A DNA stretch of 64,000 nt, taken from assembly GCA_020746105.1 (NCBI GenBank), contig CM036618.1, positions 2,480,001 to 2,544,000 on the forward strand, given 5' to 3'. Source of the DNA: Trogon surrucura. Lineage: Eukaryota > Chordata > Aves > Trogoniformes > Trogonidae. Numbering within the stretch: position 1 is the stretch's first letter; each line of letters opens with the position of its first letter. The translations under genes were made by a program, and so were the position numbers. This document shows positions 31,250 through 44,482 of the stretch, one piece after another. The notes beneath the pieces are model-generated. The model was not told the origin of the DNA and did not search any database. It saw only the letters and a program-made list of their open reading frames with translations.

Positions 31250-31378
31250 TACTACGCCTACCTGTACTCCTACGTGATGCCGCAAGCCATCCGCGACATG
31301 GTGGACGAGTACATCAACTGTGAGGACATCGCCATGAACTTCTTGGTGTCCCACCTGACGAGAAAACCTCCCATAAAG
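31250..31378 (+). CDS. EXTL3: EXTL3 coding exon (GT64 domain)
   Basis: This 129-base exon is phase 0 at both ends. It encodes [20 protein letters not shown] through ...[12 protein letters not shown], within the C-terminal GT64 catalytic domain. The acidic NCEDIAMN segment is characteristic of exostosin-family GT64 domains. Human EXTL3 has SHITRK where this one has SHLTRK. The acceptor is CTTCCCAG and the donor is GTAAAG at 31379. The sequence is intact. Confidence 0.97.
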
Positions 31379-33219
<1,841 letters not shown>

Positions 33220-33964
33220 GAGCAGGAGGCAGCCCGGCGCCCTCGGCTCTCCGAGCTTCGGTGAGGGCAGAGAGGCGGCTCTTTCGCCATTGACTCCGGC
33301 TTCCCTCCCGCGGGAGCGAAAGGGACGCCCTGGCTTTGGACGGGCACGTTTTTTCCCCTCCCTTCCCGCTCCCCCCGCAGCGACTCGACCCGGCGACGGG
33401 GAACAGGATCTCCTGGCTCCTGTAAAGACACTCCCTGGGATGGCACACTGAGGGATGGCGCGCTGGCTGGCGGCTCTGCCCCTTCGTTAGCCGAGGGCAG
33501 CCATTCTTTTTAATTATAACTATTGTTATTTAAAATGAAAGCGTTTTAGATTTGCCGCGTGAGGCTTTTTCTTTTTGTTTTTCTTCCCGTTTTTCTTTTT
33601 ACCCCCCTCCTACCCACTCCCTTTTTCCCCTTGGGACGTGGCTGCCTGCTCGAGGGGGACTGGCAAGGCCGGGTTGGAGGTGTTTGGCCGCAGAGAGCTT
33701 ATTCCTAGTGTCAGGGCAACTCTTTCTCCACTCCTGCACACCCACCTCCTGGCTCTTCTTGCCCTGTGGCTACTACTGAGGACTTCCAGGTGTCGGCTGG
33801 TGACGAGCTCTTTGCTCCGCTCTCTGCCCCGAGCGCTCAGAGAGGGGCAAGCGGGGAAGAGCTTGGTCACAGAGGGTCCTTCTCCAGCTTTAGGACTTTT
33901 CCTCCTGCCCTTCAGGGCCTCATTCACCAGCCCTGGGGAGCGGTTCCATGCGCCTTCACGGGTA

Positions 33965-33970
33965 AATAAA
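33965..33970 (+). terminator. EXTL3: Possible proximal polyadenylation signal of EXTL3
   Basis: AATAAA in GGTAAATAAACAAACC, about 750 bases after the stop codon. Its use would give a short UTR isoform. No clear GU-rich element follows at once, so it is weaker than the distal site. Confidence 0.35.
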
Positions 33971-34413
33971 CAAACCTCTTTTCCCAAAACCACCCAAGCG
34001 CAGGCACAGCGTGCCGTGAGCCGCCTCTCTGCGGTGCCTGGTCCCTGTCGGGGGATCGGGCAGGGGTTCAGCTTCCGGTGCCGGGGCGGTGGGATTGGGG
34101 GCGTCGGGGCTTTCTCTTGAGATCTTTTTGCGGAGCAGAGGAAGGAGAAGACGCGAACCATCCGCGCGCGGCCAACTGGAGCTGGAGCCAGAGCGAAATG
34201 CTGGAGCCGGGGCTGCTCCGTGGGCAGGAGATCCCGCTCTGCCTTGTCCCAGAGCGAAATGTCCCCACGCTGGGTTTGCCCGTGGGCCTCAGCGCAACTG
34301 CCTTAAACCCTCATCCCATCCACACTCGTGCCCTGGCTCTGGGCAGCGCTTGAGGGTTAATCCCACCGAGAGCTTTCCTTCACATCACCCGGGACGCATC
34401 GCTGGGATCGCAG

Positions 34414-34461
34414 GCACGGGGCTGGTTCTGGAGCTGGGCACGGGGCTGGTTCTGGAGCTGG
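34414..34461 (+). repeat. 24-base tandem duplication in EXTL3 3' UTR
   Basis: Two perfect copies of a GC-rich 24-base unit beginning GCACGGGGCTGG. The array is too short to be a functional repeat; it is a probable replication-slippage product. Confidence 0.85.
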
Positions 34462-35260
34462 TTTCTCCCCCAGCGGAGCGAAACACCGTTACGGCCACGT
34501 GATCATCGCCTGACCTCCCTGCTCCCCTCACCGCGCCACTCCACTTGGATTCCAGCCCGTGACAGGAGGGAAGGACACAGCTTGTCCCCTCTTGCGTGTT
34601 GTCCTCCCTCAACGCACCCCGCAGCAGGAGGACGGGACCGCTTGGATGTGTCTCTGGCGTGTCCCGAACCAGGAGCAGGGATGGTCCCTCGGCAGCTCCT
34701 GGGCTCACTCTGGAGGTCAGCCCTGTCCACGCTCCTCTCCTGCAGCCTCCACCACATTTCGGGCTGTCGAGTGGCCGCTCCAGGCACGTTTCAGCCACTT
34801 TTTCACGTTAGCCCCGTGGCTGGGGATCGCCGACCTTGGGAAGGGAAAGGGAAGGGGCAGCCCATCCCCAGCAGAGCCAACGGCTCGTGCCTTCACCAGC
34901 ACTCCAGACCGCAGCGAAAAATGGATCAAAGTGTCTTTTCCTCTTGTGTGTGTTTTTTTTTTTTCCCCTCCTTTTTATTTTAACATGAGGAGCTCAAAGC
35001 GCAGAGCACACGAAGACTCCCGGTCTCCTTAAAAACACCAGTGGAGATTCCTGGGAGGCCCCAAAACACCTGGAAGGATGTTTTCTGCCCCTGCCCAGAG
35101 CGGAAATGTGGCAGCAGCTGCACCAGCTTCAGCATCCCCCAAGGGGCCCGATGCTCCTCTTACTCGTTAGCAGCGACGCGGTCGCTCCCTACAGCCCAGG
35201 GCCCAGGTGTGAGCCAGGGGTAGAGGCAGCAGGAGGAGGGATGGATGCAGGCGCGGAATT

Positions 35261-35268
35261 GCACTTTA
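35261..35268 (+). promoter_or_regulatory. 8-mer match to miR-17 family seed in EXTL3 3' UTR
   Basis: GCACTTTA is the full 8-mer complement to the miR-17/20/93/106 seed. It lies at the left edge of an AU-rich island within an otherwise GC-rich UTR, a favourable context for microRNA sites. An 8-mer can occur by chance in 3.4 kb, so function is only inferred. Confidence 0.3.
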
Positions 35269-36566
35269 TATAAATAGAGATACGCTTCTCAGCAAACTTA
35301 CTTGCCAAAAATTGTAAGGGAAACGTTATCGTTCCGGTGAGAGACTGTAATTACGGGGAGCTTGGAAAACAGGGACGTGACGTGAAGGATTCGCGTCGCC
35401 TTTCGCATCAGGGGGTTTGCGGAGCCTCGTCGCTTGGCTGCAGTCGGAGCCGGCAGCGAACCCAGAGTTGGGGGTTTCTTCCTTCCGTTGGCATGTTTTG
35501 GTTCAAGGCCGGTAGCAGCGCAGAGATCAGCGGTGGAAATCCAAGTTGTCCTTCCTCCCAGGCTCTCGACACGCTCAACTCTTGCCCGGAGCATCGGGTT
35601 TTTTTTCAAGTCAGGGGTCAGGCTCAGAGCGTCGCGATTGTGCAGGGAGAGGCTGCGCGATGGCATCGCCGTGCAGGCTGTGGGATGGGTTCCTCCTCGC
35701 CGAGACCCCCCAGAGAGGGAGGATTCGGGGGTAGAGGGCTGAGGGGTTGCTGCGAGTCGCTGACGGCAGCTGCTGGTGTGGGGACGTGCTGGGCAGCAGC
35801 GGGATTGGGAGGGGCGGGTGCCACGAGGAAACAAAACGCCAGCGAGAGCATCTCCCTTCCCACGCACGGGGCTGGTGCTGTCTCTCCCAGTCCTCTGCCG
35901 CTGTGGATCTTGCCCAAATATTCCCAAATGGCCACCAAAACCCCTCAGGATTGTTATTCACAACCTCCCCTTTCTGCTCCCAAGACATCCCAGGGTCTGA
36001 GCTCCGCCAGCAGAGAGGAGAGGGGCATCTCTGGAGAGCGGTCCAGCCCGTGCCACCATCCTCAACAGCCTCCCTCCCTCCCTGTCGCTCTCCCGTGATT
36101 TTCGGGACGTCCCGGGGTGAACCCCAAAGCTCAGGTCAGGTTGTACGATTCGTCCCAGCTCCCGCACGGAGCAGCCTGGGGCACGCGGTCTCTGCTGCCC
36201 CAGTCCCGAGGAGACGGGAGGGTCTCTCGGCGGCTGCTCCCTTCCCGAGGGAAAAGCCACCTCCTCATTCCGATGTTTCTGCCGCTTCACCCAGGACCGG
36301 GGGTGCCGGCTAGGGAGCGAGATCTTTTTCACGTTGGCTGTAAATAGCATCATCTGCGGTGACACGGACCCCCCGCACCATGTCCCATTCGTGTCACCCA
36401 GCCCCTGCCTTCCCCCGCGCCGTGGTTGTGCTAACTGCTCCGTGAGCACCGGGTTTAAGAAATGAACGAAACAAAAAAAAAGAAAGAAAAGAAACACTCC
36501 TTCAACACGAGCACAATGTTGAGTTTTTGGTTTGGTTTTTTTTTTTTTTTTTTTGTAAAAGGATCC

Positions 36567-36572
36567 AATAAA
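36567..36572 (+). terminator. EXTL3: Probable distal polyadenylation signal of EXTL3
   Basis: AATAAA in GGATCCAATAAATGGAG, preceded by a long T run and followed 20-30 bases later by the GU-rich GTCTCTGTGCCTG. This is a classical vertebrate transcript end. Cleavage is expected near 36585-36595. Confidence 0.65.
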
Positions 36573-38294
36573 TGGAGAGTTTAACTTGAGAACGTCTCTG
36601 TGCCTGCTTTGCCAGGGGCTAGGAGAGAGGGGCTCACCTGGGGCACCCCGAAAACAAGCATCTCCCCAGGCTTGTGTTTCCCCAGGGAGCAGGAGCCCAG
36701 GACAGGTGATGGAAACCTCTCAGGAACAACAGGATCTGGTGCTACAGCCAGTGGTACCCAGGGGTGAGTGAAGAGAGCCCCTGCCCCAGCCCCACAGGGG
36801 TTCGGACCCCCCGCCACAGTGACACAGGGCTGGTGGTGGCATCGGGATCATCCAGCCAGGGCAGTGGGAGGCTGGGAACCCTTCGGTTCAAACCACAGCT
36901 GAGAGAAAAGCACCTTCCCCGGGGCTCCGGTCGCAGGATACAGCCCTGGGGCCTCTGCCCTGCGGCGCGGACGTGGGCTCCTGAAAGCCACCGAGGGAAG
37001 AGTCCTCCGGATATTTTGAGGTGATGGGAACAGCAGCCGAGCTGGCAGTGGGATTGCAAACCTTCCCTTCGCTGCCCTGGGATCCTGAAACAAGGAAATC
37101 CAGGGGCAATTTCCTCTGGTGCTCACGGGTGTCGGTGGCTCGGGGGATGCCCCCGGTCCCTCTCCTGCGCAGGAGGCTGAGGTGGAAAAACCAACCAGCT
37201 CTAACTCCATTTCGACCAGCTTCAAACCTGCAGGGAGGAGCGGAGGGGAGGATGGTGGCTGGGCTGGAAATCCTGCAAGATCTGCTGCACGTTGCTGGAT
37301 TTCCTCTCTTCCCTTCTGCTTTTTTTCACCTTTCCCCACCTCTGTGTCACCCGCCCCCACGGCTGTCCCAAGGGAATTGTGCCCCTTATTTTCCCGACTG
37401 CCTTTGCTTTTATTTCCAGGGTAGCTTTCAGGGTAACCCCAAATGATTGGAATCCTGGAAAGGAGAATGGGGGTTTGACCTGCAACCCCAACACCTGGGG
37501 TGTCTCCCCGAAATCCTGCCAGAAGGCCGGGACATCGCTCGCAGTGCAGGGGCACAGAAAATCACACCCCAAGGTGCTGGCCTGGCTGCAGCCCTGGAGA
37601 GTTGCTCTGGGGGAGGGTGCAGCTCCCCGATGAGCTCAGCAGCATCTTGGGCACTGGCTGGACTAGAGCAGATGCTTTTCCAGCCCTTCTGCAGCAGAGA
37701 CCACTCTCCTGTTAATAATTTTTACAGCTCTAGCTGATGTGACCTTGGTCAGAGGAGTCCCAGCATCAGGGCTCCTGTTCGATTTTCTTTTTTTTTTTTC
37801 CCCCCTAAAAAGTGTCCTCAAGTTTTCCTTTCAGCTGACACGTCCCTTGATAAAAAGCGATTTCATGGAAATTGCTCCCTGTGTTCTGCCCAGCAGTGCC
37901 GTAAATCCAACCAGCTCCTTCCCCAGCCCGGCTGAAGGACCCGCAGCCACGGGAGCAGCTCCTTGCACCCTCCCTGCCTTACGCCCCGGTCACACTGAGA
38001 CCGGCAGCAAGAGGGAAATTGCTGGTTTAGGGTGAGGGCTGGGGTTTTTTTCCCCCATCTGGAAATGCAGAAGAACATTCCTGTAGGGCTGGACACCAGC
38101 AGCAACACAAAGCCAAGGTGATGTTGTGTCCGTCGGTTCCCAGGTTGCGTAGGTGACTGCTTTTCCACCCGCGAGCCAGGGCAGCCAGTGTGCCTGGTGT
38201 TGCTTTCCTGCTCAAAACACCCAAAAAAAAGCTTAAATTCCCAAGCGTGTGGTGGTGTGGGGAGTGGGGCTGTGGGGGCATTATTAACCCCTTT

Positions 38295-39240
38295 TAATAT
38301 ATTTATCAATGACCTGGACGAGGGATTAGAGAATGTTGTCAGCAAGTTTGGTGATGACACAAAGCTGGGAGGAGTGGCTGACACCCCAGCAGGCTGTGCT
38401 GCCATTCAGAGAGACCTGGACAGGCTGGAGGGCTGGGCGGGGAGAAACCTGATGAAGTTCAACAAGGGCAAGTGTAGAGTTTTGCACCTGGGAAAGAACA
38501 ACCCCGTGTGCCAGCACAGGCTGGGGACTGCCCTGCTGGAGAGCAGCGCAGGGGAAAGGGCCCTGGGGGTGCTGGTGGGCAGCAGGATGGCCATGAGCCA
38601 GCAGTGTGCCCTCGTGGGCAAGAAGGCCAAGGGCATCCTGGGGTGTGTGAGAAGGGGAGTAGCCAGTAGGTGGAGAGAGGTCCTCCTGCCCCTCTGCTCT
38701 GCCCTGGGGAGGCCACATCTGGAATCTTGTGTCCAGTTCTGGGCCCCTCAGCTCCAGAGGGACAGGGAACTGCTGGAGAGAGTCCAGCGTAGCCCCAGGG
38801 ATGATGGAGGGAGTGGAGCATCTCCCTGGTGAGGAAAGGCTGAGGGAGCTGGGGCTCTGCAGCTGGAGAAGAGGAGGCTGAGGGGTGACCTCATTCATGG
38901 TTATAAATATGTCAAGGGGGAGTGTCAGGAGGACGGAACCAGGCTCTTTTCAGCGGCGTCCAATGACAGGACAAGGGGCAATGGGTGCAAGCTGGAACAC
39001 AGGAGGTTCCATAAAAATATGAGGAAAAACTTAGTTCCCTGTGTGGGTGCCGGAGCCCTGGCCCAGGCTGCCCAGGGAGGGTGTGGAGTCTCCTTCTCTG
39101 GAGACTTTCAAACCCCACCTGGACGCGTTCCTGTGCGCTCTGCTGTAGGTGATCCTGCTCTGGCAGGGGTTGGACTGGATGATCTTTTGAAGTCCCTTCC
39201 GACCTCTGACATCCTGTGATTCTGTGATTCTGTGACTCTG
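38295..39240 (+). mobile_element. CR1 LINE, 5'-truncated, RT C-terminal half
   Basis: Intergenic, plus strand. The reading frame is open through [20 protein letters not shown] and [20 protein letters not shown], then breaks near 38790 (RVQ/RSPRDD) by a small indel. The remaining ORF2 and UTR follow in other frames. The tail is a run of octamers (TGATTCTGTGATTCTGTGAC). It is very similar to the 4195-5298 copy. Confidence 0.95.
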
Positions 39241-39243
39241 TAA

Positions 39244-39343
39244 CCTGTTCTAGTGGGGGATGTCCCTGCCCATGGCAGGGGGTTGGAACTGGATGATCTT
39301 TAAGGTCCCTTCCAACCCTGACAATTCTAGGATTCCATGATCC
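39244..39343 (+). mobile_element. Second CR1 3' tail appended in tandem
   Basis: About 100 bases of a different CR1 3' end (GGGGGATGTCCCTGCCCATG through GACAATTCTAGGATTCCATG), directly after the octamer tail of the preceding copy and in the same orientation. Confidence 0.88.
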
Positions 39344-40337
39344 ATTCAACCTCTGGGAGCGCATCGCAGGGTCTGTGCTAAGTGATGAGCGGGCTCTGCG
39401 GGATTTATACTCCGGCTTGCTGCTTGCAGTGGGCCATGAAAGGCTTTAGGAGGAAAAATTGGGTTTTTATCCCCCATGTTCTCGGAAGTTAACCTGGATG
39501 GAGTTGTCAGGAGGCTGAAAAGCAAAGGGCTGCTGCGCTGCCGTGGGTGCCCAACGCACGGGGATCGTCACCCATGCGCTCCCTGTGTCCTGATCTGGGC
39601 GGCAGAGCGATGGCACGGAGCTGCACAGAGAACAGGACGGTCCAGAGGCGTTTGGGTGCCCCACACTTGGATTAAAATAAAAAAAACCAACCCGGCAAAA
39701 GAGGGTTTTGCCTTCTGGCAGCAGAAGGATGAGGAAGGGCCTGGGAAAAGGAGACGGGCAGGCGGCATCGCTGCCAGGCACAGGGGCCGGGGCGGTTCAG
39801 AGGCTCCAAAGAGCGAATATTAAGAGCAGCGAGAGGGAAATGAGCAGTTACGAGCCAGGCAATTAATAGAAGACCTGTGCTGCGCTCAGCGTTGTGCCTG
39901 CAAGGCACGAATAATTGTCACCGTTCGTTTTAATCCACGAAGTTACTCAAGGCATTAAAAAATGAAAGAAAACAAGGGCAGCTCAAGCCCTGCCGGTCCT
40001 TGTGACGCCCTCCCGGAGCCCAGCTCTGCGCTGGCACCTGCGAGTCCCGGAGCTGCGCTGAGGCAGAGCCTCAACGGGTTTTCATTTGTTGTGTGTGTTT
40101 GATTTTTCCCGTTCAAAAGTAAAAAAGAGACGTGAGAAGCAGCTCCCTTGCTCTGCCGGTTTTTAAGCGCTCCCCCCGCACTTGTTTTGCTGCTGACCTG
40201 ACAGTAAAAATTAAAAACCCCACAATCTGTGATGTCCTCGCGTGCGTTGGGCTGCTTCATGTAGCACCGCACAGCACGGGAGCCGCTTTGTTTCATCCCT
40301 TACCCTTTCTGTTACCCAGTAAACAGCAATATCAAGA

Positions 40338-40530
40338 AGACAATAATGATAATGATGATGATAATGATAATTATTATGATAATAGTTAATAAGATTACAA
40401 TTAATATTATTAAATAATACTATTACTGTTACTATTAATATTATTTCTATTAATATTAATGTTAATATCAATATCAATATTAATAATAATAATAATGCTG
40501 CTACTACTACTACCACTAATAATAATGCAA
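40338..40530 (+). repeat. Degenerate trinucleotide A/T-rich tract
   Basis: A mixture of AATG, ATA, AAT and TAC units (GATAATGATGATGATAATGA, then TAATAATAATAATAATGC, then CTACTACTACTACC). It is an old, interrupted microsatellite in the gap between the two genes. Confidence 0.9.
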
Positions 40531-41103
40531 AGTTTTCCCAAGAGGGAGGCCAATGTTTCTGCCTCTGGTTGTTGCTGCAGGAAGAAATGTCTGGTTGATG
40601 GAGGTTTTTTTTCTCCTCACCAGGGATTCCTGTAACCCCAAGGCTTGGCCTAATCGCACTGAGTTCTGCTCTGCCTCAGGACATCTGCAAAGGTTTAAAG
40701 ACCCCCCCACAGCCTGGGATGAAGACATTGGGGCAAGGGGAGGAATGTGTTCAGCAAGAGAGCCAAGGGAGAGAAAAGATGGAGAAATAAGGTTTTTTTC
40801 TCTGTAATCAAGGCAAAGAGCCAGGAAAACCGCAGCAAACCGATGCCGTGAGTTCTGACCCAGGTACCACTGTTGCATCAGTTCATGGGAGAGACGCAGG
40901 ATGCGACCCATGAGCTCCCACCCTAACAAAACCTTGCCCGGGGGATCTGGGCAGCACCCCGTGGCCTCCAAATGTCCTCATGGAAGAAATCCCCATGGGC
41001 AAAAATCCTCTGTAGCCCACAGAGCTGCCTCCTCAGAACGTGGGTCCCCGTGCCGTGCCCTGGAGAGCGGGACCTGGTGGGGCTTGGCTGGAGCCCCAAG
41101 GTC

Positions 41104-41141
41104 AGAGAATCATAGAACAGGTTGGAAGAGACCTTCAGGCT
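41104..41141 (-). mobile_element. CR1 3' tail remnant, antisense
   Basis: Only the terminal AGAATCATAGAACAGGTTGG and a few more bases are left. Confidence 0.65.
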
Positions 41142-41251
41142 TGTTCCTTGTGGACCACAAGACTTGGTGATGGGTCCCCAAAACGATGGGATCCGGGGAG
41201 GTAGGTTTCAAGGGTTAGGACCTTAGTGACGGGTCTGAGATGATGGGTCCC

Positions 41252-41297
41252 AGGGTCCCCAAGGGATGGGTTGACAGGTCCCCAAGGGATGGGTTGA
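41252..41297 (+). repeat. Small minisatellite, two 23-base units
   Basis: Two near-perfect units containing GGTCCCCAAGGGATGGGTTG. Further degenerate GATGGGTCCC-like pieces occur from 41168 to 41320. Confidence 0.8.
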
Positions 41298-41387
41298 CAC
41301 AGATGATGGGTCACGTGGGAAGGGTCAGTGGGGACCTGTCTGATGAATTTCCGTCCCCAACACGAGCCTGGCCAGCCCATGACACAC

Positions 41388-41430
41388 AGATGAGGTCCCT
41401 TCCAGCCCAGGCCATTCTATGATTCTATGA
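41388..41430 (+). mobile_element. CR1 3' tail remnant, sense
   Basis: GATGAGGTCCCTTCCAGCCC followed by GCCATTCTATGATTCTATGA: the last 40 bases of a CR1. Confidence 0.7.
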
Positions 41431-42929
41431 ACGAGACGCCCTCTGCACTGAGGTCCCTCGGTCCTCCCGAAGGCTGAGCTGGCGTCGGGGCACAGACCCA
41501 ACATCCTGCTCCACCTTCCTTCAGCCCGTCATGTCCAAGTCCCCAGGGAGGTGACCGGGCTGTGGCGTTAGGGCCAGCTGATCCCTGGTGACACTGGCAA
41601 TGTCTGGATGTGGCGGGGAGGACAGCATGAGCCTGGAATTAAACGACTTGGGTCAGTTGTTTTTGTTAAGTTTCACATTAATAGAAAGAAAATACAATCT
41701 CTGATGGATTTTTTACCCTTTCTGGAAGAAAGAGAGTGAAGCCAAGTACCTTTGCTGCCACCTCTTCGTTACCACGTGCAGCTCTGGTTAATTTGCTGCC
41801 CATTCCACCCTCTCTGCTCGCAGCTCTCCCGGGCTGCCATGGTTACCTCTGCAGGACCGACCCAGCCCAAAGAAACGCTATTTATTTGCCTTCCTCTCTG
41901 CAGAATGATCAAGCACTTATTTTTACTAGGTTTTTTCATTAGAGAATCCCACCCCGTAGTATTTTTTTAGTTTATTTTTCCAGCAGGCACAACCTGTCTA
42001 AGAAATTAATCTACTTTCAGGCACTGGACTGGAGCAAGTAAGACGTTTCCCTGCCTAAAATGACAAGAGGGAAAATGTGAAAACTGCTTATGTTGTTTTC
42101 TTTTTCCTTTTCAGGGGTATGGGAAAGCCTTTATGGGCTCCCAGATGACCTGATAAAACATCAGCATGGGTGTGAGCATGGGAGTCAGAGCTTTGCACCT
42201 CAAATAAGGATTGGGGTGTGCCAGCCCAGTCCCATCGGCTGCCTTGCAGCACCGACCCGAGCTAAAAACGACCTGTTGAGCTCGAGCACGTTCCTAACCC
42301 TGTTAATCAGCGCAGCAGCCCGCTCCCAGCTCCCAAATTACCTTCAAACCACGGCGGTTCTAACACAACTCGTGCCGCAGCAGCGTTCGGTCTCCAGGCA
42401 GCCCGTGGAGTTCGATTTCCCCAAAGTGAGACCCTAAGCCAGGCACGTGTCCAAAATCATCCGTCAGAGGCAGGACCAGGCTGGGTCTCGAGCTCTGTCA
42501 AGTTCAGCAGCGCTGAGAGATTTCCCCAGGGAGCTGAGAGCAGCGGGGTTTGCTCAGGCCAACTGTCCATTAGTGACTCCTGTGGTTGATACGGGCTGTC
42601 TCGCTCCTCACACTGAAATATTTCCTTAATCCCTCGGGATGGGTGAAGCCTCTTCGTCTAACCTGCCTGTCTGTCAAACGAGGCCACGCCGGATGAGCAC
42701 ACGAGGATGTGCCGGGCGGGCTGGACGGCGTAACTTCAGCAAAGGCAGCAAATCTCTTTTGCCTTCCCACACTCACACCCCCGCAGAGTCGGAGGAACAC
42801 AGAGCTCAATTAAATCTTTCAGGTCAGCGAATTTGCAGCCCTGCTCCTGCAGGGCTCCGTGTTGTGCAATTACATAAATGTCCTAGAAATGTTCCCGCGT
42901 GTCTCAGCGCCCGGGGATCTCAGCTCTTG

Positions 42930-43095
42930 GGTTCTGGCACAGAGGAATCATCCCTCCCTGGAGATGCTCAAGGCCAGGTTGGATGAACCTGGAGCAACCT
43001 GGGCTGGTTCAGGGCGTCCCTGCCCATGGCAGGGGGTGGGTTAGATGATCTCTAAGCTCCCTTTCAACCCAAGACACTCTAGGATTCTGCGATCC
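42930..43095 (+). mobile_element. CR1 LINE 3' fragment
   Basis: A short plus-strand fragment with TCATCCCTCCCTGGAGATGC, GGTTGGATGAACCTGGAGCA and the tail CTAGGATTCTGCGATCC. It is moderately diverged and lies intergenic, left of the INTS9 3' UTR. Confidence 0.85.
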
Positions 43096-43972
43096 CGACT
43101 ACTGGGAGCCACGACAAGGCTCTGCCCCAGCCAAGGTCTTCTTGACTCTGTCACTGGGCTTTAATCCTTTCTTGGGTCATGGGAACCCGTTCACTGTGGG
43201 AGGGGATGTCACAGCTCTGCCCAACCACCCCCATGTGGAAAGTGTGAAACTACAGCCCTACCTGCCCCTGCTGGGCCGAGGAGGAGGGAACAAGCACTAA
43301 CGGACAGCTTCGGGTCCGGCTTCTTCAAGCGACAAGTGAGGTCTCTCATAATTCTAAAAGCAAACGAGTATATTCACAGCCTGAAGGCTCCGGAGCAGCA
43401 GGACCAGCGCTGGAGCTGATCTAGGTGACAACAGGAAGATGCTCTCAAGGCCACACACGTTATAAGGCTCTTCCCCTCAGCTCGGCTGAGTTTATCCCAT
43501 GGCCTCTGCGCCTTACGAACAACCTTCCTGGAGCTTTAACTGTGGGGTGAAACACATGCAATTCTTTTAGTCTATTTTTGAGCGACGCCGAGGCCGCCGA
43601 GCTACTGCAAACGCTGTAAACCCTGATGAGGATTAACGCTTCTGCAACGAGCTTTCGATCACGTTCATGCTGCCGTTCCTCTCACGCCCGTGACACGCAC
43701 CAAGCAAAGGTACGGAGCCTGGAATCCGTCCATCCCATCGAACAGAAAGCCTTAACGCGTACGAAACGCGACGTGGGAACTGCAACAGCAAACAGGTTTT
43801 GTTACGGAGCCGTTCTTGCCCTGCCTTCAGCTCCCCAAAGCGATAAACGGAAGGAGCAGCTCTATTTTACAAACGCGTACGCGCACGCGCAGGCGGATGC
43901 CGAACAGGGATGCAGATGCTTTTATAAACCACAGACTGTGCTTCCTCCTTGGCAGCCTTACTACGCTTTTTT

Positions 43973-43978
43973 TTTATT
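43973..43978 (-). terminator. INTS9: Probable distal polyadenylation signal of INTS9
   Basis: The plus strand reads TTTATT, i.e. AATAAA on the minus strand, about 1.0 kb after the INTS9 stop codon and inside an A/T-rich block. This is the last good hexamer before CpG-containing unique sequence. Confidence 0.5.
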
Positions 43979-44476
43979 TTTAACACCAAATAAATACAAA
44001 ACAATCCAATAAAAGCCAAACAGCGGTAAATCTGAGAAACGAGTCGCTTTTAAAAGAAATACTATTAACCAAGTTTAGGCCCAAATACATGATTTTTAGA
44101 GTGAAAAAAGCTCCCTGGGTCTACCGTACAGATGGTTTCATACAAATGACTCCGTATTTCAACCGGGATTTGGGACTGTGCTGGCTGAAAGGTTTTTGGA
44201 AGGTAGAAACAAGAGGCACTTAAATCTCGAAGGTTTTTCATGAGCACTGGGAGTTTAACTACTTTATGGACTTTCACAAGTATCTACCTGAGATACTTCC
44301 TCCATGGATGATGGAGAAACCGGTCTTCTGCGTGTCGCGGTGATGCACCTAGAGCTAGGTGGACAAATCTGGTCAACACAAATGAGGGTGAAGCAGCAAT
44401 AAACCAAACAGCTGGTCCAAAAATCCCTCTGCTTTTGCCACTTCGAAGCTATTCTACATAGTGCCCTCTTTCTATC

Positions 44477-44482
44477 TTTATT
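44477..44482 (-). terminator. INTS9: Alternative polyadenylation signal of INTS9
   Basis: AATAAA on the minus strand (TTTATT on plus), about 510 bases after the stop codon. Its use is not provable from sequence. Confidence 0.25.

Larger units (their letters stand above)
33220..36590 (+). other. EXTL3: EXTL3 3' untranslated region (probable extent)
   Basis: This is non-coding sequence from the stop codon to just past the AATAAA at 36567. It is GC-rich, with AU-rich islands at about 33505-33545 and 35262-35345. It contains no CR1, unlike the introns, which fits selection on an exonic UTR. It has poly-T runs at 34949-34962 and 36537-36554 and a 24-base tandem duplication at 34414-34461. A 253-codon open frame inside it (35337-36098) looks like chance in GC-rich DNA. 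The end point is inferred; cDNA would decide it. Confidence 0.7.
36591..43955. other. Intergenic region between convergent EXTL3 and INTS9
   Basis: About 7.4 kb separate the two inferred polyadenylation sites. It holds a long CR1 with a second CR1 tail appended (38295-39343), short CR1 tails at 41104-41141, 41388-41430 and 42930-43095, a degenerate trinucleotide tract (40338-40530) and a small minisatellite (41252-41297). No other coding or RNA gene could be supported. The frames at 36848-37555 and 37863-38405 (minus) have no recognisable content. Confidence 0.7.

Noticed and set aside
35337-36098. 253-codon frame
   Set aside because: It is inside the EXTL3 3' UTR, is GC-rich, overlaps other frames on both strands and resembles no protein.
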